Shown here piece by piece: positions 1-8,492 of a stretch of 64,000 bases of DNA. Numbering within the stretch: position 1 is the first letter of the stretch; every line of letters starts with the position of its first letter. Position numbers and translations under genes: made by a program. Below the pieces are notes generated by a model. It made no database searches, had not been told where the DNA came from, and worked only from the letters and a program-made list of their open reading frames with translations. The stretch is from NCBI GenBank assembly GCA_965249775.1, contig OZ252253.1, positions 2,294,001-2,358,000 on the forward strand, in the 5' to 3' direction. This DNA is from UBA822 sp965249775. Lineage in GTDB: Bacteria > Gemmatimonadota > Gemmatimonadetes > Longimicrobiales > Gaopeijiaceae.

Positions 1-806
1 GTCACGCGGTCGAAGCCGACAAACGCACCGCGTGCGGCAATCTCGATCAGCACGCTCGCGGATGGGTCATCGAGGCAGCATGCGTGCCCAATCACGATGT
101 TCTCGGGGCTTACGCCCACCGATTCGAGGACGTCCAGCTGGGTCAGCCCGGCATCGGGTCGCACGTCTTCACCGGTGCCGTAGGCGTTGTGCGTGAAGAC
201 GGGCAGCCCAGTGGCGAGGTGCGCCTTACCGACGGCACGAAACACCTTCAGCTCGTTGGGGGTCATCTCGGCGGCATTGGAGCTCTGGCCGATCTCGCCG
301 TATGCGCCTAGCCGAAGACGGGCGGCATCGTCCACAAGACGCTCGGTGATCTCATCCTCGCTACTCGTCGCGACGTGGGGCCGATAGAACTGCTCCATGT
401 AGTATCCGGTGCACGCCACGATGTGTACGTCGGTCCCGTTGGCGACCCGCAGCACCGCGTCCATGTCCCGCCCCAGGTCCGGATGTCCGCCATCGACGAT
501 GCAGCCTACCCCTTCCGCGGCTGCGGTCCGGATCTCTCGAACGACGTTGTCTACGTCATCGGTCGACGACGCTGCAGTGGGCGACATTCGGATCGACAGG
601 TGCTCATGGAAGAGCGTCACCCCGTTGATGGCATCGGGACTGACGTCGCCCAGCACCGTCCGGATAATCGCGTCCCGTGGAACTCCAGCCAGTGTGGGAG
701 CGCCGGAATCCTGGCAGCCGGCTATCATCCCGAGCCCGGCAGCACCGCCGAGCAGCTGGATCACCTCACGACGGGTGAACCGAGCGGAGCGGTCTCGTCC
801 ATCCAT
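1..806 (-). CDS. Phosphotriesterase-family metal-dependent hydrolase, Tat lipoprotein, partial
   Basis: The gene runs off the left edge, so its C-terminus is missing; 268 codons are visible. The start is ATG at 806 behind a GGAGG-type ribosome site. The N-terminus has a twin-arginine motif (TRREVIQLLGG, from about residue 11) followed by a lipobox ending at Cys31, so a Tat-exported lipoprotein is likely. HEHL at residues 67-70 is the first metal-ligand pair of the phosphotriesterase/amidohydrolase fold. GEIG further on supplies an acidic bridging position, as in the E. coli PHP-like branch rather than a carbamylated Lys. THN and GHACCLDD supply later His ligands. The family hydrolyses phosphotriesters or lactones; the substrate cannot be inferred here. 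The final Asp ligand lies outside the window. Confidence 0.85.
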   Translation of the reverse strand, partial: MDGRDRSARFTRREVIQLLGGAAGLGMIAGCQDSGAPTLAGVPRDAIIRTVLGDVSPDAINGVTLFHEHLSIRMSPTAASSTDDVDNVVREIRTAAAEGVGCIVDGGHPDLGRDMDAVLRVANGTDVHIVACTGYYMEQFYRPHVATSSEDEITERLVDDAARLRLGAYGEIGQSSNAAEMTPNELKVFRAVGKAHLATGLPVFTHNAYGTGEDVRPDAGLTQLDVLESVGVSPENIVIGHACCLDDPSASVLIEIAARGAFVGFDRV

Positions 807-900
807 CTCCCGCACCTCCACAATCGAAGTTCAGCTACCCGCGCCTGGATTTCAGCTATTCAGGCGGTTCAGCCACTCGAGACTCGAAGTTCGGCCATTC

Positions 901-1911
901 CTACCGATTCTCTTCGGCCTGCCTCTCCTGGTAGCGTGCGCCGGTCAAGACGTTGTAGAGCGCGTAGTTGCCCTCGTGACACGCATATTCGTAGAGGAGG
1001 GCGTCGAGTTTCTTGAACGGCATCTCGCCGCCCCACGGCTGAGTCCATGACGTCGGGTCGTTGACCGTGAACTCGTACAGGATCGTCTCCTCGTCGACCC
1101 TGCTGAACCGCTCGATCACCTTCAGATCTTCCGTCGGAGGGATACCCCGGAGGTCTTGCATCTGATGGAAGTTGGTCGTCTCGACAACGAGCACATCCCC
1201 CTCCCACCGACCCCAAGAATAGCCCAACCACTGACGCACATGGGGGGGCGGCGGGTCGGGCTCACCGATCCGGATGATGCGGGTGTCGTGGATCACCTCC
1301 GGCATGATCATCACGTGGTCCGCGGTCTGGACGATGGTGTAGTTGTTGTTGTAGGCGTTTTGGGGAACCATAGGCGGGCCGGCGTTCCCAGCGAACAGGA
1401 AGCAGCGCTCGATCAGCGATCGATTCTCGGGGTTGTCGAACTGACCGAATTGGCTGCGGAACTCTCTGCGCTCCTGTATACGCTCTTCGGCCCCTGCCGT
1501 GAGCGCGGGGACGCGCCCGTCCGACGGATTCGTGATGAGAGAGCTCCTGTACTCTCCGTTGATGAACGCCACCCGGGACCCCTGCTCGAAATAGACGCTG
1601 TTGTAGCTACCGATATTGCCGCCTGCCTCCGGCGCCGGGCGGTCCGGGTCGCTCGGCTGGGCCCCCCTGACGCGGGAGTCCACCGCCCGCCCTTCGCGTT
1701 CGGCGACCTCCTCGGGGGTGAAGGTCGGGCCTTGATCCCGCGCACGTTGGAACGGCGTGAGCGTCACGTTTGTCCAATTCCCCTGGAGGTCCGGATGACC
1801 ATCGGGCGTTCGGGGCATCACCCACTGTTGCGCCGCTGCCGGGGAGAGTAGCCCTGCCACGGTGATCACGAGGCACAGCCCCAGAATCGAAGTCGAAAGT
1901 CGCATGCTCAT
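901..1911 (-). CDS. Secreted protein of unknown function (paralogue 1)
   Basis: 336 aa, with a clear Sec signal peptide ending near residue 28 (SPAAAQ). The start ATG at 1911 has AGGAGG a few bases upstream. The mature protein begins with the motif WVMPRTPDGHPDLQGNW and ends with a YACHEGNY block. The same architecture occurs in the paralogue at 2520-3536, and the two are clearly homologous end to end. I know this kind of protein as a multi-copy hypothetical family in Acidobacteriota/Gemmatimonadota. I know of no enzymatic role. Internal conserved stretches (NNNYTIVQTADHVMI, SWGRWEGDVLVVETTNFH) suggest a beta-rich binding protein. Confidence 0.85.
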   Translation of the reverse strand: MSMRLSTSILGLCLVITVAGLLSPAAAQQWVMPRTPDGHPDLQGNWTNVTLTPFQRARDQGPTFTPEEVAEREGRAVDSRVRGAQPSDPDRPAPEAGGNIGSYNSVYFEQGSRVAFINGEYRSSLITNPSDGRVPALTAGAEERIQERREFRSQFGQFDNPENRSLIERCFLFAGNAGPPMVPQNAYNNNYTIVQTADHVMIMPEVIHDTRIIRIGEPDPPPPHVRQWLGYSWGRWEGDVLVVETTNFHQMQDLRGIPPTEDLKVIERFSRVDEETILYEFTVNDPTSWTQPWGGEMPFKKLDALLYEYACHEGNYALYNVLTGARYQERQAEENR

Positions 1912-1980
1912 CTGCCGTCCTCCTGCCGAGGGGATTTCCTATACAGATGTAAGTAGAAGGGCTCCGCCACGATAGTCCTT

Positions 1981-2135
1981 AGAGATGACTTTCTTGCCGT
2001 CGGGTACCGAGGCGCTCTTCTAGCTCGTGGGTGGAAGAGGGGTTCACGGTCCCGCTCCAGAGATGACTTCCTTGCCGTCGGGTACGGGGCCCTCTTCTGG
2101 CTCGTGGGTGGAAGAGGGGCTCACCGTCCCGCTCC
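1981..2135. repeat. 78-bp tandem duplication of the repeat's 5' end
   Basis: Two imperfect copies (1981-2058 and 2059-2135), both starting AGAGATGACTT and both ending in the left stem arm and CCCGCTCC. Only the second copy continues into the full element. The first lacks its own right arm and could compete for the single right arm at 2180-2201. Confidence 0.8.
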
Positions 2136-2408
2136 GGCCAGCGCTTCGCTCCACCGCCTTCGGCGGCGGACTGTCCTGCGCGGGACGGTGAACCCCTCTT
2201 CACGTCAGCATGTCCGGGGGGAGCCAACGGACCGCTGCAAGGGGCGTTGGGGGCTTGGCAGAAAGGCCATTCCCATCACCCCGCCCAAGCCCCCCAAAGT
2301 CCGGGCGGGAAGTGATCGGCTCCACAGAACATGTTTGAGGGAGAGGGATCGATGGTCCTCCGGAGGACGGTCTGCGGCGAAGCCGTAGAGCGAAGCGTCG
2401 GCCGGAGG

Positions 2409-2519
2409 AGGACCGTCGATTCCTCTCCCTTCCACACGCCAGAAAAGGAGTCGCCACTCCCGCCCAGGACCGTCGATTCCTCTCCCTTCCACACGCCAGA
2501 AAAGGAGTCGCCACTCCCG
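2409..2519. repeat. 57-bp tandem duplication at the repeat's 3' end
   Basis: The segments 2409-2465 and 2466-2519 are near-perfect direct copies, starting AGGACCGTCGATTCCTCTCC. Each contains most of the right arm of the second hairpin, so the left arm at 2339-2361 has two possible partners. Copy 2 of the element (9551-9960) has only one. Confidence 0.85.
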
Positions 2520-3536
2520 TCAGCGCCGGTTTTGGCCGGCCTGGCTTTCTTCGAAACGGGCGCCGCTCAGCATGACGGCCATCGAATAGTTGCCCTCATG
2601 ACAGGCAAACTCATAGAGGACGTCGTGGAATTTCTTGAACGGAAGCTCGCCGCCCCACGTCTGAGTGTACGTCGCCGGATCGTCGATCGTGAACTCGTAT
2701 AGGATCGTCTCCTCGTCGATCCTGTTGAACCGCTCGGTCACCGTCAGATCGGCCGCGGCGGGGATGCCGTTGAACTCCTGCATCGGATGGAAATTGGTCG
2801 TCTCGACAACCAGCACATCCCCCTCCCAGCGACCCCAAGAATCGCCCATCCACGGCCTGATGTGATCGGGCAACGGATCGGGCTCCCCGAGCCGGATGAT
2901 CCGAGTGTCGTGGATCACTTCGGCGTTGATCATCACGTGGTCCGCGGTCTGGACGATCGTGTAGTTGTTGTTGTAGCGGCCGTTGGGGAGCATCGGCGGG
3001 CCCACGTTGGGGCCGAACATGAGGCAACGATCCGTCAGCGTGCGTAGCTCGGGGTGGTCGGATTGCCCGAACTGCCTCCTGAAATCTCGGCGCTCCTGCC
3101 GTAGCTGCTGGGCCTCAGGTGTGAGGGGCGGCCTACGGCCGTTCGACGGGTTCGTGATGATCGAGGTCCTAGCCTCTCCGTTGATGACGGCTACCAGGTC
3201 ACCTCGATGGTACCAGACCTGGTTGTAACCGACGATCGTGATGCCCGCCTCCGGTGGCGAACGGTCCGGGTCGCTCGGCTGGGCGTCGACGACGTAGCGG
3301 TCCTCTGCCCGCCCTTCGAGCCGGGCGACCTCTTCGGCCGTGAAGGTCGGCCCCTCCTGGTTCCTTCCGCGCTGAAGCGGCGTGAGCGTCGCGTTGTTCC
3401 AGTTTCCCTGGAGGTTCGGATGACCGTGGGGCGTGCGGGGCATCACCCATTGCTGGGCTGCGGCGGGGGCGAGAAGCCCTGCGGCCGCGGTCGCGAGGCA
3501 CAGCCCAAGAAGCGAGATGGAAAGTCGCCTGTGCAC
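2520..3536 (-). CDS. Secreted protein of unknown function (paralogue 2)
   Basis: 338 aa. The start is GTG at 3536, with AGGAGG 8 nt upstream. The signal peptide ends near residue 28 (APAAAQ). It is full-length homologous to the protein at 901-1911 and shares WVMPRTPHGHPNLQGNW, NNNYTIVQTADHVMI and ACHEGNY. Both genes are on the - strand with the structured repeat between them, suggesting a tandem duplication later separated by the element. The stop codon (2520-2522) is the first triplet after the repeat. The function is unknown. Confidence 0.85.
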   Translation of the reverse strand: MHRRLSISLLGLCLATAAAGLLAPAAAQQWVMPRTPHGHPNLQGNWNNATLTPLQRGRNQEGPTFTAEEVARLEGRAEDRYVVDAQPSDPDRSPPEAGITIVGYNQVWYHRGDLVAVINGEARTSIITNPSNGRRPPLTPEAQQLRQERRDFRRQFGQSDHPELRTLTDRCLMFGPNVGPPMLPNGRYNNNYTIVQTADHVMINAEVIHDTRIIRLGEPDPLPDHIRPWMGDSWGRWEGDVLVVETTNFHPMQEFNGIPAAADLTVTERFNRIDEETILYEFTIDDPATYTQTWGGELPFKKFHDVLYEFACHEGNYSMAVMLSGARFEESQAGQNRR

Positions 3537-3672
3537 GTGTCGTCCTCCTGGCCGAAGGGATTTCTACACGGCATTCCTGTGCAGATTTGCGTCCATGGTA
3601 CGCTCACTATAGCTCTTGGCACAGGGTTGCGCCTTCCGTACCATGCAGACAACCGATACCAAGAGGAAGACC

Positions 3673-5373
3673 ATGCTGAACTCCACCGTCGCACGTAGGC
3701 TCACAGCCCTCCTCGCATTGCTCCCCGCCCTCTTGCTCAGCCTGGGTTTTCAACCCGCCGAGGCACAAGACGCCCGGGGATTCCAATACGAGACACTGCG
3801 TTCTCCGGCCATGGGTCTCCGTGGTGTCGTGGCTACGAGCCAACCGCTCGCCGCGAACGCCGGACTCGACATCCTGAAGGCGGGTGGCAACGCGATCGAT
3901 GCAGCCGTCGCCACCGCAGCCGTTCTCACCGTCGTCGAGCCCAACAGCACGAGCATCGGCGGGGATGCGTTCATCATGATCTACCTGGCCGAGGAGGATA
4001 AGCTGGTCGGCATCAACGCGAGCGGGCGCGCTCCGTACACGATGACGCTCGACGCTCTCAACGAACGTCTGGACAAGCACGACATGAATAGCATCCGTGG
4101 TATCTACTCCGTCTCGGTCCCCGGGGCGGTCGACGGATGGTTCGAGGTGCTCGAGGAATACGGGACGATGACCATGGCCGAGGTCCTCGAGCCCGCGATC
4201 TACTACGCCGAGAATGGCTTCCCCGTCTCGCCCATCATTGCAGGCGCCTGGCGGGGGCTCGAGCGGAATCAGGAGCCGTCGACGAGGGCCGCGCTGCTCA
4301 TCGACGGTGAGCGTGCGCCCAGGGCCGGCGACGTGTTCCACAACCCGGATCTAGCGCACTCATTCAGGCTGATGGCCGAGCACGGCAGGGACGCCTTCTA
4401 CAAGGGGCCCATCGCCGAGGCGATCGTGGCATATTCCGACCAGCACGACGGGTTCCTCACGATGAAGGACTTCGAGGATCATACCTCGACGTGGGTCGAG
4501 CCCATCTACGCAGACTACGAGAACTACCGGCTCTACGAGCTGCCGCCTAACGGCCAGGGCATCGCCGCGCTCGAGATGGTCAAGATCCTCGAAAACGTCG
4601 ACATCGGTTCGATGGAGCACAACTCGGCGGAGTACCTCCACCACATCATCGAGGCGAAGAAGCTCGCCTACGCAGACATCGACAAGTGGAATGCGGACCC
4701 GGAGTTCAACGATCTCCCGATCGAGGAGATGATCTCCACCGAGTACGCTCGGCAGCAGTTCGAGCGCATCGACCCGAACAAGGCGATGGAACGCCCCGAG
4801 TCGGGCATCAACGGCAACGGAGACACGGTCCTCCTCGAAGTCATGGACAAGGACAACAACGCGGTCTCTTTCATCTACAGCATCTTCGCGGGATTCGGCT
4901 CCGGCCTCGTGGCTCCGGGCACCGGCTTCCCGCTGCAGAACCGGGCGGCACTCTTCTCACGGGAGCCTGGCCACGTCAACGTCGTCGAGCCGCACAAGCG
5001 CCCCTTCCACACCATCATCCCGGCGATGGCGTTCAAGGACGGCGAGTTCTTCATGACGTTCGGAGCCATGGGTGGCTCTGTTCAGCCGCAGCAGCACGTG
5101 CAGCTCTTCCTTAACGTCGTCGAATTCGGAATGAACGCGCAGCAAGCCGTCGAGATCCCTCGCATCAATCACAACAGTGGGCTGAGCGTGACCGTCGAGC
5201 CCGGCATCGACGAGGCGGCATTGATCCAGCTCGAGGCGATGGGTCACCAGATCCGGCGCAGAACGACCCGCGGGGGCGTGGGCGGGGCCCAGATGATCAT
5301 TTTCGATCGCGCCACCGGCACGATGATCGGCGGGTCGACGCCGCACAAGGACGGAGCGGCGGTGGTGTACTGA
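3673..5373 (+). CDS. ggt: Gamma-glutamyltransferase (gamma-glutamyl transpeptidase)
   Basis: 566 aa from ATG 3673, chosen because GAGGAAG lies just upstream and it opens a clean signal peptide (MLNSTVARR, hydrophobic core, cleavage near AEA-QD). Upstream in-frame starts (3616, 3643) lack a ribosome site. This N-terminal nucleophile hydrolase transfers the gamma-glutamyl group of glutathione and related peptides in the periplasm. The precursor cleaves itself before the catalytic Thr, here Thr385 in NGNGDTVLLEV. Also visible are GGNAIDAAVATA near the N-terminus, SIGGDAF, the ELPPNGQG motif and GGSVQPQQHVQ in the small subunit. The length is normal for the family. It is followed after 36 nt by a secreted cupin. 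Confidence 0.95.
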   Translation: MLNSTVARRLTALLALLPALLLSLGFQPAEAQDARGFQYETLRSPAMGLRGVVATSQPLAANAGLDILKAGGNAIDAAVATAAVLTVVEPNSTSIGGDAFIMIYLAEEDKLVGINASGRAPYTMTLDALNERLDKHDMNSIRGIYSVSVPGAVDGWFEVLEEYGTMTMAEVLEPAIYYAENGFPVSPIIAGAWRGLERNQEPSTRAALLIDGERAPRAGDVFHNPDLAHSFRLMAEHGRDAFYKGPIAEAIVAYSDQHDGFLTMKDFEDHTSTWVEPIYADYENYRLYELPPNGQGIAALEMVKILENVDIGSMEHNSAEYLHHIIEAKKLAYADIDKWNADPEFNDLPIEEMISTEYARQQFERIDPNKAMERPESGINGNGDTVLLEVMDKDNNAVSFIYSIFAGFGSGLVAPGTGFPLQNRAALFSREPGHVNVVEPHKRPFHTIIPAMAFKDGEFFMTFGAMGGSVQPQQHVQLFLNVVEFGMNAQQAVEIPRINHNSGLSVTVEPGIDEAALIQLEAMGHQIRRRTTRGGVGGAQMIIFDRATGTMIGGSTPHKDGAAVVY

Positions 5374-5409
5374 GGGGAATCCGACCCCATCATCATCCGA
5401 GGACGTGAA

Positions 5410-5907
5410 ATGAAAACGACCCGTGTCGTGACCCGGCTCGTCGGGACACCCTTTTTCTCCGGAGCCCTCCTGGTGTCGCTCCTGACCGCAACACCACGTT
5501 CGGGCGCGGAGGCGCAGCAGCCGCAAGGGTCACCGGATGAGCCGCTCGTACTCAACCTGGACGAGATCGACTGGGGACCGCCAGGCAACACGCCCCGCTT
5601 CGCACAAGGAACCCGGACGGTGCAACTTGGCACGGATCCGGACAGCGGCGGGCCTATCTACTACGCCAAGTTTCCGGCCGGCTCGCACTTCGACCTGCAC
5701 TGGCATACACACACCGAGTTCGTCGTAGTGGTGAGTGGCAGGGTCACATTCGTGCTCGGCGAGGAGACCCACTCTCTCTCGCCCGGGAGCTACGTGGTGA
5801 TTCCCGCGAGGATGAACCACTCCTGGGACGTTCCCGCCGGAGGTGAGGATTCCGTGATTCTGGTTCGACGTCGCGGTCCGGCGGACTTCAATTTCGTCGA
5901 TCCGTAG
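5410..5907 (+). CDS. Secreted cupin-domain protein
   Basis: 165 aa with a signal peptide (cleavage near GAEAQQ). A single cupin barrel shows both classical motifs: HFDLHWHTHTEFVVVVSG (His, His and Glu metal ligands) and GSYVVIPARMNHSW (fourth ligand His). It lies 36 nt after the gamma-glutamyltransferase and may be cotranscribed. The substrate is unknown; the fold covers dioxygenases, isomerases and binding proteins. Confidence 0.85.
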   Translation: MKTTRVVTRLVGTPFFSGALLVSLLTATPRSGAEAQQPQGSPDEPLVLNLDEIDWGPPGNTPRFAQGTRTVQLGTDPDSGGPIYYAKFPAGSHFDLHWHTHTEFVVVVSGRVTFVLGEETHSLSPGSYVVIPARMNHSWDVPAGGEDSVILVRRRGPADFNFVDP

Positions 5908-6013
5908 TCGGTCGTTGAGCGCTAACGCTTCGCCCGGCCGTAGCGCCCCCCCGAAGGCCAGAATCCCGTGATGAGCCCCGCCAGGATCGTATGATCCACG
6001 CCTGCTGGATCGC

Positions 6014-6604
6014 ATGACCGAGGACAGGCTTTGGGGGACCGTCATAGCCCTCATGGTGGTCTTTGGGCTCGGCCACTTGTGGGTGTGGCTCGTGAACCCC
6101 GAGGTCATCGAGCATCGGATGTTTCCCGGTAAGGGCACCGAGACCTGGGACTGGGTGTTCTTCGCGGTGTTCAATCCGCTGATGATCGCGATCGGGGTGG
6201 CCGCATGGTTCGGCCTCCGCTCCGGGTCAGCGCCGCTACCTCCATGGGTGTGGCCGATCGGCGTCGTCTTGTTCGTCCTCGGTAGCGGGCTCTTCCTACG
6301 AGCCATGGCTGAAAGCCCCTTCTTCGAGAAGACGGTCCGTATTCAGAGCGAGCGTGGCCACTACGTGATCGACACGGGCCCGTACCGCATCGTGCGCCAC
6401 CCCGGCTACGTCGGCATGCTCGCCTGGCTCTTCTCCTTCCCGCTCCTACTGACCTCGACCTGGGCGCTCCTTCCCACCGTGCTCGCAATGATCAGCCTGT
6501 TGATCCGCACAGTTCTCGAAGACCGTACGCTACACAAGAAGCTCCCAGGCTACGCCGAGTACGCCACTCGCGTTCGCTCGCGGCTCATTCCGGGGGTGTG
6601 GTAG
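6014..6604 (+). CDS. Isoprenylcysteine carboxyl methyltransferase / PEMT-family membrane methyltransferase
   Basis: 196 aa, integral membrane with about four or five hydrophobic segments. The C-terminal half carries the family signature: IDTGPYRIVRHPGYVGML, then EDRTLHKKLPGYAEYATRVR and a final IPGVW. These bind S-adenosylmethionine in ICMT and phospholipid N-methyltransferases. Bacterial members methylate varied small or lipid substrates, so specificity is not assigned. The gene is convergent with the ankyrin gene at 6640. Confidence 0.85.
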   Translation: MTEDRLWGTVIALMVVFGLGHLWVWLVNPEVIEHRMFPGKGTETWDWVFFAVFNPLMIAIGVAAWFGLRSGSAPLPPWVWPIGVVLFVLGSGLFLRAMAESPFFEKTVRIQSERGHYVIDTGPYRIVRHPGYVGMLAWLFSFPLLLTSTWALLPTVLAMISLLIRTVLEDRTLHKKLPGYAEYATRVRSRLIPGVW

Positions 6605-6639
6605 ACGGCGCTAACTGGCGTACACGGGGGTCCGTCCGA

Positions 6640-8274
6640 TCACCCATCCATGGCGCCGTAGCGTCGCAGGACGTCCGCGACCTCGTCGCTGGCTCCCGAG
6701 AGCGACGAGTCGATGTCGGAATTCGTGGAACTGTGCAGCACGCCCGCAACGATGAGGTCCTCCGCGATCCCAACATAGTCACCCGTCGGGTTACGGCACC
6801 ACGTCGATCCGTGGACGACCCAACCCAACGGTGTTGCGCCATGCGTGTCATCGACCACGTCGAGGGAGGGTCCCTCCGCCAGCAGAATCCGGACGGTGGG
6901 GCGATGGCCGCTCCAGGCCGCTATGTGCAGAGCGGTCGCCCCGTCGGCATCCTTCGCATCGATCGGGACGCCGAACTCGAGCAGGAGTCGAACGGCCTCG
7001 TCGTTCGGAAGACCCGCCGCCGCCGGGAGAATCCGCTGCTGCTCCGGGGTCAGGCGCTCGACCAGGTCCGGGTCGTCGGAGAGGAGAGACAGCGCGTCGG
7101 AGCGATTGCCCGCACCGCATGCGGAGAAAAAGCGCTCGGTCGGATCGAGCGTCACCTCCCCATCGTGCTCGGCGAGCAGCCCGGCGGCCGCCACGTTTCC
7201 GTGGAGGACCGCGAGTTGGTAAGCGGTCTTACCGTCCTTCCGCCTCGTACTTACGAGGGCGCCGTGGTCGAGCAGAAGTTTGAGCGCCTCCACGCCCCAG
7301 CCGTTCCGCACCGCGAGCTGTAACGCCGTCTCTTCCTCTTCGGTACTGGTCCGGTTGGGATCCGCACCGTGCTCGAGGAGCCAGCGAATCCCCTGTAGGG
7401 TCGTCGGTGACCCTGCGTGGGCCTGGCGATAGCCGAAGAGAAAGTAGATCGGCCGGTTGCCATAGCGGTTCGGATCGGCGTTCACATCGGCCCCGTGCTC
7501 CACCAAGATCTCCAGGCACTCCTCGTTCATGGCCTCCGCCGCATGGAAGATCGACTCGGCGTCGTTGGGCTCTGCTCCGCGCTCGAGCAGAAGGCGCGTG
7601 ACGGCGGGCTGGTTGGAATCGCCGGTTGCGCCGCAGAGTGCGGGGATCCGGCTACCGGGATCGGCCTTGTCGAACCGGTAGAAGCTGTTCGGATCGGCGC
7701 CGAGGTCGAGCAGTCGTTCGGCGATCTTCGCCAATGCCCGGCGATGGTTCTCAGTCTCTCGGGCAAATCGAAAGAAGGCGACGTAGAGAATCGGCGGCCA
7801 GCGGAGGCTGCCGCCCCGCGCGATCGCCAACTTCGGATCCTCTTTCAAGAGTGCGAACACCCGCTCGCTGTCGCCCGTAGCGCAGGCGGTGTAGAGATCT
7901 GCCTGGCCGAGACTCGGATCGTGCTCGAGCATTCGCTTCGCTTGTTCGAGGGACCCCTGGCATGCCTCCTGGAGGAAGGCCTCCAGCCGATCGGCGAAGC
8001 TCGCGGTCATCTGCTTGATCCGCAGCGTGAGCTGGGGCCAGCTCGACAGCCCGTACTCACGGGCAATCACCAGCTGTGCGTCGGCGAGCACAGGCTCGTC
8101 GGGCGAGATCGCCTCATCTCCACGCTCCCGGAAGCGGGGGTGATGTGTGCGCAGACGGGCAAGGGCCTCACTGTCGGCGTCGCGTAGACTAGCGAGCAGC
8201 GACTTGGCACGCTTGCGATCCAACTCGAGGCTTGGATTCTCTGGTAGGGAGCGGACGGGCTGGCGCTTGGTCAT
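6640..8274 (-). CDS. Ankyrin-repeat protein, cytoplasmic
   Basis: 544 aa. The start is ATG 8274 (MTKRQPV), because AGGAGG lies 5 nt upstream; the ATG at 8289 overlaps that ribosome site. There is no signal peptide. Residues 1-110 are an all-helical N-terminal region (SLELDRKRAKSLLASLRD). Then come ankyrin repeats with typical LLxxGADPN turns, for example LLDLGADPNSFYR, LLERGAEPNDAES and ALHIAAWSGHRPTVRILLAEG. Ankyrin arrays mediate protein binding, and the partner is unknown. A second, unrelated and exported ankyrin protein lies at 55182-56702. Divergent from the aminotransferase gene. Confidence 0.88.
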   Translation of the reverse strand: MTKRQPVRSLPENPSLELDRKRAKSLLASLRDADSEALARLRTHHPRFRERGDEAISPDEPVLADAQLVIAREYGLSSWPQLTLRIKQMTASFADRLEAFLQEACQGSLEQAKRMLEHDPSLGQADLYTACATGDSERVFALLKEDPKLAIARGGSLRWPPILYVAFFRFARETENHRRALAKIAERLLDLGADPNSFYRFDKADPGSRIPALCGATGDSNQPAVTRLLLERGAEPNDAESIFHAAEAMNEECLEILVEHGADVNADPNRYGNRPIYFLFGYRQAHAGSPTTLQGIRWLLEHGADPNRTSTEEEETALQLAVRNGWGVEALKLLLDHGALVSTRRKDGKTAYQLAVLHGNVAAAGLLAEHDGEVTLDPTERFFSACGAGNRSDALSLLSDDPDLVERLTPEQQRILPAAAGLPNDEAVRLLLEFGVPIDAKDADGATALHIAAWSGHRPTVRILLAEGPSLDVVDDTHGATPLGWVVHGSTWCRNPTGDYVGIAEDLIVAGVLHSSTNSDIDSSLSGASDEVADVLRRYGAMDG

Positions 8275-8492
8275 GGTGGCCTCCTTCATATGCCCGGTGT
8301 CCGCAGGACGGGCTGAAAGAGGTCCTGGCGCGAAAGTCTCTCACAGAATCAGATGGGACGTTCCCTGCCCGCGGACCGGAGGCGCTCTGACGGCGCGCTC
8401 CGAACGCTAGGCCAAGTGTTGGCGACTGTAAAGCATTGGTGTGGCAGGTCAGAGGTGTGGCGTGACTCACCGCGATCGCCGAGTATTGGTGG

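Larger units (their letters stand above)
1981..2519. repeat. Structured dispersed repeat, copy 1 (with internal tandem duplications)
   Basis: This non-coding stretch of about 540 bases is homologous over most of its length to 9551-9960. Order on the + strand: an entry motif beginning ATGACTTCCTTGCCGTCGGG; a hairpin with 22-nt arms (2111-2132 and 2180-2201, 21 of 22 paired) around a 47-nt core; a middle section of about 137 nt; a second hairpin with 23-nt arms (2339-2361 and 2407-2429, fully paired if two G-U pairs are allowed) around a 45-nt core; and a tail containing AAAAGGAGTCGCCACTCCCG. Smaller stems occur inside: GGGGGCTTGG with CCAAGCCCCC, and CATGT with ACATG. The right end abuts the stop codon of the next gene (2520). 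Reading frames crossing it are not conserved between copies, so I treat it as a structured RNA or a MITE-like element rather than a gene. Confidence 0.8.

Noticed and set aside
375..1050. Long + strand frames over the phosphotriesterase region
   Set aside because: They are antisense shadows; the - strand frame has the Tat signal, lipobox and metal-ligand motifs.
2200..2514. Reading frames of 72-104 codons inside repeat copy 1 and similar ones in copy 2
   Set aside because: The frames shift relative to each other between the two copies, the peptides are Arg/Pro-rich without a family, and the DNA is explained by paired stems.
1981..2519. Group II intron or insertion sequence
   Set aside because: No reverse transcriptase or transposase, no GUGYG start or domain V-like hairpin, and no target-site duplication I can see. 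A weak match of the two ends (GACTTCC and GACTCC inverted) leaves a MITE possible but unproven.
901..2702. CRISPR array suggested by repeated motifs
   Set aside because: The repeats are two long tandem duplications, not short repeats with unique spacers, and no cas genes are present.
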